Shown here piece after piece: positions 38,801-52,067 of a stretch of DNA of 64,000 nucleotides. Origin of the DNA: Litomosoides sigmodontis. Taxonomy: Eukaryota > Nematoda > Chromadorea > Rhabditida > Onchocercidae. Position numbers and translations under genes: made by a program. Under the pieces are notes generated by a model that saw only the letters and a program-made list of their open reading frames with translations, made no database searches and was not told the DNA's origin. Location: NCBI GenBank assembly GCA_963070105.1, contig OY718803.1, positions 6,425,323 to 6,489,322 on the forward strand, in the 5' to 3' direction. Every line of letters starts with the position of its first letter. Positions within the stretch are counted from its first letter, which is position 1.

Positions 38801-41141
38801 AAACGTCGAACTGAAACGGCGACGAACAGATCCGCCCACTCTACAAATTAAATTTTGCTAATTCGTGAAGAGGCTTCACTGAAAGCTTCATGCATATCCA
38901 GCCGCACCGGTAAATTGATGAAGATAAGGTTGAAATCATTTAAGGCCGCGAGCGGCGTGTGTTTTGCTTCTCAGATGAAATTCAAATATATCTCACACGT
39001 GAAGAACTGTTGAGAAAATTTACGAAACAGCAAATTACTTTAGCGCAGTTTTTACTCAACAAGATGTAATCATCCGAACGTTCAGCTGGTTCACCAACGC
39101 TTGACAACATCTTGCACTCTCTATCCCTGTCTTGATAGGTTACCGCTAAACACTCCTAAAATCTGCCTGATATCATTTTCTATCGAAAAGTTGAAACGGT
39201 GAAAAAAGTGGAGAATTTGAACGAACATCGTTGGTGGAACAAAGATCGGTGCAATCCACGAGATTTGCTGTTGAGGCTCGCTTCAGGATCTTTCCTGCGG
39301 TAGCATTGTGTTGGAGTAGAAAGACGGGTGATTCACCTTTGCTACATGATGGATACGATGCTGCAACTTTGAAACATTCAAAAATTTACTCTTTTTAAAT
39401 TATTGAAAAAGTGCAAAGTTGCGAGAAGTGTGAGAAATGTGGCAAGAATGGTAGCGCGGAAAAAGTAAACGCCGCGATGCATCTCCTCCCATGGAGTCGG
39501 AAGTACGCCATTAAGATCAAAAGCGGAAAACTTTACTAATTAACTAATTACTGCTTCGCTTTTCCAGCTCGTAACGACGTCATCCATTGGAAATTATTAA
39601 TTATTTTGAATAGCCCATTTGTCATCGATGAGTTTTTTGTGCAAATATTAAGGAAACAAAAAAGTTCGTTCGTTTCACCTTTTGCTGGAAGAGAAGCAAA
39701 ATTGAGAGGAAATTTCCCGTTCTTTTGCTTTTCGAGGCACTCTTAATTTATTGGCCAAAATAGCCCACTTCTGTGGCGCTAAGTGTACTAACAAATAGCG
39801 CAATTTTTTTCCGACAAAGGTTAGCTAAACAAATGGGAATTGTTTAATGTTCAGGGAAATAACCCAGTTTTCAACGACCGTTGCAGTCTCGCTCAGCACG
39901 GATCCTGTCTGCATGAGGTCAATTTCAAGAATGTATGTCATCGGACTTCCAACGATGCTTTGATGTAAAACAATCGGACGTTGTTAGCTCTCAAAAAGTG
40001 ACAAGTCGAATTCCAATCTTTGACAGGAAGTGACTGTTAACTTCACTCCAATTCAGAAATTATCAAAAATCACTCCTCAGAAACGCTACGATAAGTGGCA
40101 AATTTAGTTCGAAAAAAAAATTTGAAGAAAATCGAAGAATTGTGTGTTCGTTTCAATTCTAAACAAAAAATGCATCTGTCCTCGACCAACAGCTGTCGTC
40201 TTTGCGGGTAAGGTTGCCTTTGCCAGCAAAAAGTGCCATATCAATTAAGGGAAGAGAATTCGATCTTTCGACCACTTTTTATTTCTTAATTACTTCCGGC
40301 AAACTTAATTTCCTTGTTTCATGAGCTATGCAAGTAATGTTTGAGGAAATTCGGACCAATTCGTTCACAACGCAATAAATTTCTGCAATTTTTGAAAACA
40401 CAGAGTACCGTGGCAGTTGCTAATTCACATTTCAGGCGTGCAGAAAAATTTAGCACCAAAAATTAAATTCTTTAGTAGTTCACTTGAAACATTATGCAAT
40501 CGCAGGATGTGCTACATTTGCATGCAACATGCTTCGCGTAATGATCATAAGAAAGTGTCTCAAGGAAATTGCCAACTAACTTTCCGGTCGTTTTCGAAAT
40601 TTCGAGCTCGAATTGCGAGAAGTTGAAATTCTAAGTCGGAAATTCACCAATGCTAGTAGATGAAATTTTTCTCATCGTTTCTTCCTTACTTTTATCATTT
40701 TATAAAGAAATGAAATTCAATCTTTCCGACCAGAAAAAGGAAATGGGTTGGGAGAAAAGAAGTCATATTTTCAGTTTTTGCCGCTAACGTACTGACATTA
40801 TCGGTTACACTTAAATGACTAATTTAGTAAATACTTTGGGGAAAATTCAGGAAATATGGTCGCTTAATTCCTTTAATGGCGACCTGATAGCATTGGAATT
40901 CCTGATAATAGCAACTTTCAGTAACAGCGACATTGCGTTGTGCTATGAAATTTCGCTAAATTTATCACAAAAGTTGCGAAGGATAGCATTGCAAGTAAAT
41001 CAAGGAGACGATGCGATGTAAAAGAAGAAAAAACTTACGAATTTCCTGTATTTCAACTGAAGCAAATACGGAAAAATATGCAACGATGATAAGATGTGAA
41101 TAATAATAGAGAAGTGATGATGGATTATTGGAAGGGTCCAT
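32810..41141 (-). CDS. noah: NOAH/NompA-like cuticle or apical matrix protein: six PAN domains, ZP domain, furin site, TM anchor
   Basis: Twenty-two exons, 5' to 3': 41039-41141, 39227-39360, 39039-39155, 38766-38840, 38357-38561, 38143-38276, 37776-37920, 37516-37639, 37187-37322, 36832-36992, 36467-36615, 35868-36006, 35430-35694, 35145-35360, 34823-35065, 34462-34616, ~34247-34333, ~34008-34175, 33658-33817, 33452-33530, 33046-33176 and 32810-32974; about 1,100 aa. Exon 1 encodes a signal peptide (hydrophobic HLIIVAYFSVFAS). Six PAN/apple domains follow with C...C..LC...F.C.S patterns, e.g. CLAACLNAF, GFECESVMYY, CLDQCTN, NFECKSVMYYY, CLNLCSSSARCEGVNY. The ZP domain starts at ICNYEGIKVQVRN and includes GVMFVKNKYETCRVEV, NNGTYKSTVVVQTN and ITCQLDICMKRC. 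A furin-type RKKR precedes the C-terminus, which ends in a membrane helix. Worm NOAH-1/NOAH-2 and fly NompA share this order and shape epidermal matrix. The exon 17/18 junction is unresolved. Confidence 0.88.
36357..36387. repeat. (CT)n microsatellite in NOAH-like intron
   Basis: A CT-dinucleotide run within the intron between exons 36467-36615 and 35868-36006. A short (GATG)n tract follows at 36409-36426. Confidence 0.9.
36629..36708. repeat. (CAA)n(CAG)n and (TA)n(TG)n microsatellites
   Basis: CAA units grade into about ten CAG units (36629-36666). A (TA)n(TG)n tract follows at 36679-36708, all in the intron between exons 36832-36992 and 36467-36615. This is non-coding in my gene model; it reads as poly-Leu only in a frame that is not used. 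Confidence 0.9.
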
Positions 41142-42211
41142 GCTGGAAGCTGTCCGGTCGGTCAAGCTGCTGAAATCTACCCGAATATTATTGTTGCGCT
41201 GGAGGTGATAACAGTGCTGTGATTGGGAGGATGATAATGAGTTGGACGGTTTGATGACCAATCAACAACAGAAGTGCCCGTTACTTTTAGAAACCCAAAT
41301 GATAGATGAAGTAGGAGTGGAGTAAAGTATTCTTGGTGCTACTGTAGGAGAGATTGTGATGATGATGAGATGATTAGAAAGAGCGCAAATCTCATTTTGG
41401 AGGTCAATGACAGTTACCCCTTTCGTCCATCTTCTTCGGCCCCTTTAAAGATTTTGGGCGACAAAAGGGTTTTTCCATTCCAATTTATTTCTCTCTCTCT
41501 CTCTCAAACTTAACAAACATAACTGTACACACATCCATTAACAATACTACAATAACACTCCACTATTTTCTAGAGCCTTCCGTTTTACCCTAAATATCTG
41601 GCAATAACGACCCCTCCCCCGCATCACTGCAAAAATTCAGGGCAAACAACCGTACTGAAACTCTTTAATTATAACTTTTCATACTTTTTTGGTGGCGACT
41701 TATTCCTGCACCAGAAGAGGAACTTTGCGTCGGTCAAACTGCGCCTACTCATTCACACATTGAAAAGATAGATAGATGCATTTGAAATGCCAAGATTTCC
41801 TCACGCAATGAGAGAAGCACTTCCGTCCCTCTTAGTGATGTGAGAAATTGTTAGGAAGGAAATAGCGAAGCAAATACCTAAGGAGAATTAATTATTCAGC
41901 TTTCGCATATTACTGTGTGGTGTGAGTGTGAACGCATAGCAAGCATATTATCCTTTATGAGAAGAATCATTTTAGATGAATTCATTTATCATATTCCAAC
42001 GATTATTTACGTGTCATTGATATGAATGAATGCTAGTGCAAATTCCATTCTAAATTTTGTCACTTTACTATATGTGCTCAACTTCTGTTAAATGGGTCAG
42101 TCAAATTTTTGGAGGAGAAAAAAATTCGAAATTAGGCGATGAAATAAAGGGACGAATGATTGGATTGCACGGATGCAGTAGCACGCACACTCATTCATGC
42201 CTGATGTAAGA

Positions 42212-42279
42212 GATGGATGGACGGATGGATGGCCGGATGGATGGTGGATGGATGGCTGGATGGATGGCTGGATGGATGA
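42212..42279. repeat. GGAT-type tetranucleotide array
   Basis: Imperfect tandem GATG/GGAT units, with interruptions such as CCGG and GCTG, over about 68 bp. Confidence 0.9.
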
Positions 42280-44185
42280 ATCTTTTTGGAGAGAAGAGGA
42301 CAAACACATTTGGCGACATTCTCTTACACTAATGCGCATTTGGGTCACCACCCTTCCTGTCCTTTCATCTTTCTTCATTTTTTCCCTCTTGCGATGTTGC
42401 AGAATGAAATCATTGAACAGTTTGAAATTAGCAAGGATCGTTCTTGCTCAACTTCAAAGCTCAAGTGATACCACTCACTCATCGAGCTCAAATGCCACTT
42501 CCATTAATTGGAATGCACGGTTACACTGATCTATCTAAGACAGATAGTTTCAGTCTAACAAGTGTACCAAGCACATAATTCTATCTCTTTTGAGCATTTC
42601 TTCCTTTTTCAACATCCAATTCAACAGGAGCGCAACTGAAGAATAAGTTCACTGATACGGCTGAGCTTTTGATTTCGAAATGAGAAATTTGCGATTCGAA
42701 ACTGTAAAAATGGTTAATTTCTAAAACGGGCTACTCGTGAATTTAAACTGTGTATTGCAAATCTTGCACTTACTATAAACACATTTTTGTCTTCGAAAAA
42801 AATAAAGAAAAGGAAAAAAGTTAAAGTTTCTGACTTCATTTAATGCCTGCACATGAAATATTTGTAATTACTGCTATTCTGATCAATCACACTGAGATTC
42901 TTCTATAACGTATTAAAACAACTGCAATTACACTGATTAATTAATTGATCAATTAATTAATGAGTTCATTCTGCTCTTCGGCTGAGATTTTATTGAATTT
43001 AAATTACATAAAACATATTGTGGAACAAATTGTGGATCAATTCACCATCCAACATATTAATCAAAGATGTCATTAGAAGTGGCGGTCATTAACCGAACGT
43101 TGCAATTGTCGTCTCACATGGATTCGTTGTAAAACACTCGCGATTTACTTGACCGATCAATTTCCTAATTATGCAGACATGCCAGTTAACTGAAATTACT
43201 CGTTTTTTTTCTTCTTAACGGCGTTTGAACAAGTGGCTGGACAGTGAGTGCGACGTTACCTCCTCAAACTATCCCACTGATTGATTAGGAAACGAATCAA
43301 TCAACTGATTGCTAAATAGTTACAGATAACTATTAGAATGCCATATTTTCGCTAAACTGCTAGATTCGTTCCATAAAAAAACAGCTATCACTGTTTGCTG
43401 TCCCGAAACTCGAATGATTAAAATAAATCTCAGGCTAATTAAACTTATCTAATTAGTGTCTTGCGCAACCTTTCGATCAATGTAGTATAAATGAATGTAC
43501 AACAGATCATTGTCGGAAGACCAATTCAGCGGCAGTACATCGATAGGATGGAGTAGTGAAGAGCAATATCTCGCAGTTTACTCAGCTTCCTTATGATCAT
43601 CTTTGGTGGCAATTCGACGAAACAAGCTACAAATACGTATAAGTGTACCTTCTGAAACTGAGATCCTCGAAAGTACCGCGTACCCTTCCAGCCTTTGCCA
43701 GCTTTCTTGCCTTGAAAAGAAACAAAGTACTGGGACTTCATCAAAGAGTACAGTTTAACTCTTTGAGGAAAACCGCATGGACTGCAAACAATCGAAAACG
43801 TAAGAGCCACAGTAACTCATCCACAAACAACAGTTGAACCGTTCATCCATAAGAGTCTTCTTAAATATCACAGTTAGTTTGTCCTTCGTTTCTTCTTTCT
43901 TTTTCTGCAACTCCTTCTTCCACTTGGAGCTATCGATTAACTTTGAATTTCTTACGACACAATTTTCGGTTAACTCTTTTAACAGTTCAGCTTCCACTAA
44001 CCACTGCATAGCAAGGGTGTACTGATAACAGTTTATCAGCAACTTTCGAAGTGTTTGTAAAGAACAGCTAAAGCGTGGTAAAGTGCAATTTGATTGTTAT
44101 CACAAAAATGAATGGTAAAGCATTTTCCAGCCTTCCATCACAGCTATCAATAAAAAAATATCACGACGATTAAGCGAAAAAAATA

Positions 44186-44412
44186 ACAATAGTAGTAATG
44201 ATAATAATAATGATAATAAATAATAATAATTAATAACAATAATTAATAACGATTAATAATAATTAATGATGATAATTAATAATAATTAATAACAATAATT
44301 AATAATAATAACAACCAATAATAATCAGTAATAGTAATTAATAATAATCAATAATGATAACGAACAATAGCAATAATTAATAACATTAATGATAATAATT
44401 AATACTAATAGC
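44186..44412. repeat. Degenerate AAT-rich left flank of the (AAT)n array
   Basis: Mostly AATAAT and AATTAAT units with scattered C and G changes. It looks like an older, mutated part of the same expansion. The right flank ends abruptly at 45533. Confidence 0.8.
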
Positions 44413-45535
<1,123 letters not shown>

Positions 45536-46343
45536 GTTAGTATATATGGGTCGAAATATCACGATTCCAAGGCTCAAAGAAGCTATTGACGCGTTTGAAC
45601 ACATTTCCATAATTTCTAATTTCACTGTTTCAATTTCTATTATATTAAATTACTTTCCTTACAGGCCATTGCATCTTGACGTTTAAAACTTAGAATTTAA
45701 AAGAACAGTGTTTTTAAATAATAAAAGATTGATTTTACCAAACAAAGAAACGGTAACTTTTAGCATATCGCACAACTAAAAGTCGAACAATTGTTAACTA
45801 ATGAATGTTTGAATAAGTTAAAAAAAAAGAAAGAGTGATAAGTAAGTGATATCGCAGAATTAAGAGGAATTAATAAATAAGGAATATTTGTGAATCACAG
45901 GGTACGAAAAACTTGGAATATAAGGGAATCAAAGGATGAGTTATTATAAAAATAGAAAAGTGAGATAAGGCCATTATTTGGGTAATAAGTTGACCTGATA
46001 GTTGAGCAAAATGAACTTATGAAGTGTAAATTGCAATATCTAAAAACTGAAAAAATAATGAGGATATTTAACTCGACGATCTCAATATTGAAAACTAGTT
46101 CAATCCAAAAAAACGATAATGATTAATTCATACGAGTTATATCCAAACGATGGCACGAACAAAGTGAAATGGAAAAGTAATTGATCTAATATATAATTCT
46201 TAACTAAACATATAAATTAGTGTTAAATTACTGAAAGGCACAGAGATTTGAATAACCATGTAAACATAGCAAAGTTCAGAGGAATGATGAATTAAACAAA
46301 GATGAAACAGTATTTGTACTATGGACTAGAAATTTTGATGAAA

Positions 46344-49300
46344 TCAGGTATGTATAAGTGAAAGATTTAATGGTATCGCACCAAGTGGAGCTCCAACATG
46401 CTCTGCCATAGCTCGTTCCGCATCCATTCGTGAGCGGAAGCGCACTAACGCTTCACCGGCATACTGTGCCGTTCCCCATCGTAGCATTTGAACACTTTCA
46501 ATTGCTATCTAAAAATCAATTTTTCAATTCGTGGAACAACACTGAAGGAAAAATTGAAAAATTGCAGTATGTCTTCCATTATATTACATTTACTAGCCAA
46601 TGAACTTGGCAGTGGTTTGAGAATGGTCTATAAACAGACTTTAGTCATCTTTGCCAAAGGAATTAAACATGTTATACATCAAATTGAATGTATTATTTAG
46701 TTGAACACATTTGAACCAATAGAAATCACGGACGACTATACCAAGATAAACCGTAACAGCTTGTCCGCACATAATGCTCTGTACTGACTGACATAATAAT
46801 ATCCTACGTCACCATGATAAATCAAATTAAATATGTCGCCGAAATATTACATCTTAAATTCTAAAGGTGTATGTATCATTCGTGTATCCTTTCAGAATAA
46901 ATTCGAAATGTAAGCTTGCCTCTCTTCCTTTCCTGGCCCCATAACTCCTCTGACCACCCATCACTTCAATTATTATTGCTTTCGTCCCACATGTCATTAA
47001 GTGAGCACTTAGCAAATAGTATTTTTCCTCATAAGTAGGGTTGTATTTTTCATTTCATAAAGAAGAAAGTATTTTTTACTGATCATTTAAATTCTAAGGA
47101 AATGACTGCTTGGAATGATGAACTGGGAAAGCAACCTCCGGATTAGTTTGAAAATACGCCAAAATATCTTGCGGTGTGATATTTGGGCAAAGCCCGGTAA
47201 CCAGAACTAAACCAGGTTGCGACTGCAATGGGTAGATACTTGGTGATGCTGGTGGACTAAGACATGGCCAATACAGCGGCGTAAACGGTGGTACTATTGC
47301 TGGCATCAAACTTTGAACAGTTTCTGAAAATCAAAAAAACATACCAAATTTTTAACCTAGTCTTTTCACTGCTCCTCATAATAATCGAAGAAAGTTTTGG
47401 TAAATTTGGATTCCTTGGGACCTATATCCTGTTATTCTTAATCCGCTCAATGCAGAAGCAATAACATCAAAATTGATGCTATCCGAAACAGATCTAAATA
47501 TTCAGGAAAAAGGTAGGAGACAAGAAGCCTTCATTATTCGCGTGTAATGCGCGTTTTGCCGCTTTAAAATGTAAGTGGGAAGTGACTTACGTTGTGGGAA
47601 AAGCGGTCTCGGTTGCAAAACAAACTGCGGTGGCAAGGGTGGGTTTGCCAGTACCAAATTCATATCTTCCGGGCTACACTGGAATACCTCGATGTATCGT
47701 TGCTTCTTTCCTATTTGCATGTATTTGTTGTGCGCTAATGCAGCGGCGGTTGCAGCACTCATCTCCGAATCCATCTGTATGAAAGCTTCTCCGCTCGGAT
47801 GGCCTTGCGCATTGTATACCATATGCACTCCATGAAACATTCATTATCAGCACTATTCATCATTATCCTCCCATCGCTACACTATTCACTGTTAATGTTA
47901 TCGCATTCTTATCACTTCCACCATCACCGTTATCAGAGGACCAGTTGAAAGGTAAACAGTGTCCTTTCCGCTAAGATTTTTGATTTAACCCTCGGACCGT
48001 TGCGCAGGTCCCAAGACTTATTTACATATCGGGAAGATGGCAGATGAAGAGGAAATGAGGGCTTCTGCAACGAAAACATAAACGAGAAAGGGACGTGAAG
48101 ACGCCTACATTCGATATTCTTTCTTGGAAGAGCAATGTATCTATCACCTTTTTCTCCCCCTCTCCCCTCCACCCTTACTTTACATTATCATCAATCCCTC
48201 GTATATTTTTTATCCATTTCATTCCACGTGTTTCACATTGAAATTGCTTTGGCTAAGACTACTTCATGCGTTCATATTTAATTCACCGACTGTGCCTTTC
48301 CAACTGATGCACACTTTTTTCTTCTTGGAATTAATAAATTATGAATTTCTTTTGGGAGCAAAAAATAACTAATAAAACGCTATCATTTCGGTAAGCATAT
48401 TTCATCACTTGTATTCGCGTAAATTAAAACAATTCTTGAAACATATTCATAATTAGAAAATCTAAAAGCTGTAAAACTTCATTTTAATTTTGTAGCATAA
48501 GTTTCCGAAGGTAACTTCTTCAGCTTCCTAACTTCAATCAGATGACTTGCTCATTAACTTCGATATTTGCGTTAGCTATATGCAAATCAATAATTCATCA
48601 TTTATTGAGCGAAAAGTTCCGCTTACCTGAAACATAATGTGTCGAGCAGTTTCGCCCAAAAATTCGACGATATTTTCTACATGCGCTTCATATGGAAGAC
48701 CTCTTAATCTGATGCAGTCTTTCCTGCCACTCCCGTGAAGCATCATGCGTTGGTCATTTTCCAAATTTCGATTGACTACTTGTTGCACTTCTGCTTGGGT
48801 TGATCTGTAAGTGGGTTGATTTCAATTCTCGAACTCAATAAGGTAGTTCAAATGATTTATAAATTCCCAATGCTGGGATTTCGTGTTAAATTAACAACTG
48901 AAAATTTTGAAAAAAAAAAGAGATAACTGTGAATAGCCCACGTTTGGCACTATCATTTAATATATGGCAATACTTGAAAATTGGATAAAATCGACTAAAT
49001 AGACGAGATGATAAGGAACAACATCTAATGATAGGTTAATGAGAATTTTGAATTAATATAAATGAAAGAAATTTATCAATTTTTTTCAACGAGGGAAAAT
49101 GAACGTGGAAATTTTTGCGTGTGGCATAATTCTCATGGAACTGCCTGTGAGTGCCATTTAAAAGATGACACATGTTGTGAACTACGGTTTATATCAACTG
49201 TTATCAGCTGCTGAATCGACTTGATGGCGTTATACTGCCAGCTAAGTGCCATCTATCCAATGAAATATAAATATAATTAAGCATCCAAATTTATCAAAAG

Positions 49301-52020
49301 CAGACAAGTCTACCGAGAACAGCGTGAAAAACAGCTTCAGTATGGTTAGTAATAAAATTTTGTTAGAACGTAGTGGAATTTTTCAAGAATTATTCTTATT
49401 TCTTGTAGCACGATCAACCGGGAATGATGATTGATATGATATCTGGGACATCCAATCCTATTCATTTTTACTTTTTTTTTTCAACATTTTATACAATCAA
49501 TTTCGACTAAGTTTTACATGTTACTGAGATACTTTTAACGTTCACATATGAAATGGAAATCTTCTGCTTCCCAAACGAAACGAGGAAAAGCTGACGGGCA
49601 GCGTCTTAGAAATAAAAAAAGTGCCCGATGTACCTTTATATGATGTGTAGTGCTAATGGCAATAATCATTTATATTTCTCGAAAATTGCAATTCCAATTT
49701 ACATTATGCAAAAATCAATAAATTAGTACGTAAGAGGAAAGAATCCCACAGTTATCACGATGAATTCAATAAAAAATCTAGGACGAAACTAATCTCCTCT
49801 TACTATTCCTGAATATTTCCGCATTGAGAAAAGAAAATGATCGCTGCTGTAATCGGACATTTGAAATACTATCACAGTTTAAATAATAAGCCTTACCTTC
49901 ATGCTTTCTATTTAAATTTCACTTTATATTCAAAAGGAAATTAAACATTAAAGAGCTTGCCTGAAAAGTTCGATATACCGGGTACCAATGGTACGTTTGT
50001 GTTTGGTAAGCGCTTTTTGGCCATCTTCCTCACTATTAAACATTACAAAAGCATCACCGGTTGGCCGACCATCACTCTTATTCACAAATAAAATACCGCC
50101 ATCTGTTACTTTACAACCATTCTCACCCTCCGCAAAAAATTCGAGCTAAAAGAGTCTGAGAATGAAAAAAAGAACGCTATGCAGTTTGCGAAATTTATTA
50201 AAATTTGACAAGTAAACAAACTAAAATTTGCAAATTCCATCAAATCTTATATTTTTTTTGCTTAGAAATTTTCAAAATAAAAGATAAATATCAAGATTGG
50301 AGAGTTGGAAGCCAGTTAAGTTAGACACATTACGTGCCATATTAGCTACGTAGATCCGTCCTAGGCTCTTTTTTTTTCTGCCTGACACTTCGAGATATGC
50401 ACAGCCGTCGTTGGTGCTCATTCTGTTACCGCCGTTCGTCCCTGATCTCAACTTCCGCTCGCATTTTGCAGCAGCAAATAAAATGGAACGAGTTTTGAAT
50501 CACTTCCCACAATGCTATCCGTGCTAATCACTATCAGTTTCAAAAAGCCGATGGACCCAAGTGCTATTTTAACTGGCTCCCATAGAAGTGGCTCCTCGAT
50601 AAGATAGATTCCAGTAGTTGGAAGGCATCGCTTGAAACTGGATGGAGTAGTGAGTAGTGAGAGAAAGACTAACAATTTGAGCTTCGGTGCAGTCATATGG
50701 AAGGCCCCGCATACGAACGATCATGGCACCAGTGCTACCGCGACTCACAAAACGTACTGCTTCTGAGTTGGAGCCTGCAAATGCAACGTATGCTAGTAGC
50801 AATGCAAATGATAGAAATAGAAGAAGCGAGATGAGGTAGGAAGGTGCAGGACAGCGGAGAAGCCAGTGGAAAAATTCAATGTAACTGTGAATTTATTTAT
50901 ACGAAAGAGAAGGGGTGGAAGTAAGGTGAGAGTGAGCACTGCTTATGACGGGTTAGGGAGGGACAGGGGAGAGAATACCTGCCTACCTATTTACCTATGT
51001 ATCTTTCGATATATACACTTATCTCAAAGGCTAATGGGTTTGCAGAAGAGAGGTACCAGAGGAAGAACCGAAAACCTTAGTAGTAACATAAACGCCAGCA
51101 TTCAGCACAACCCAGTATGGTTCATTTACAAGTGCACTTGTTCTGGCCAAAAATTTTCCGCATCTATTTCATTCTCTTCGGTTAATTTTATTTTATTATA
51201 CATTATTATCATTTTTCAAACGATATTATAGAAGCGTTGAGCTTTATTCAGGTGTTCGACTGCCGCCGCAACAGCTGGACGAATGGAAAAAAATGATATT
51301 TTTCATGGATTCATGCTATGCTGCATGAATGTTTGCATAGCTGCTAAATTGCCCGGCCGACCTGAACCCATCATCCCCCTCACGTATTTTTCTTCCTTCT
51401 ACTAAATACAACAGCGCGTTCAAAAGGGATTTTATAATCCGTTCATTTCCTCTCAAGCAATTCACAATCTGCTTCTCAAACTTGCATTTTCAAATTCCAT
51501 GTTTAATGCAAATTTTGCAATTCCCTAACGCGATCTTATGCTGCACGTACACCACCTACCTACCTCCCTACTCGATAGTATTTACTAAGAAGAAGAGGAT
51601 TGATTCATTTGGAAAGTAAGTGAGAGCTGTGATCATGTGGTGAATAAAGGTGAAGAAGCGAGAGGTTAATAACGACAGCAGAAATCATTTTTTTTTATTT
51701 CTTGCCTCATAACTCATCCCATTTTAATTTTACAACTGATAATTTTGATGATCCTAAGATTGTAACAAGGTGGAGATGCGTGTGTTAAACTTTTAAAACT
51801 ACACAAGATCACATTATCAAGCACTATTTACAGCACTATTCATTTCTACAATTTCATCCTTTCTTTAGGGTAAACTTTCCGCAATAAAGGATATGCCAAA
51901 TACTAAAATAAAACTAGCTCTTCACCACTACCATTCACGTTTACGATACCTTATACGCACCTACACCTATAATTTTTTAAAAGCAAACACCACAATGAAA
52001 CACACACGTACACACGCACA

Positions 52021-52067
<47 letters not shown>

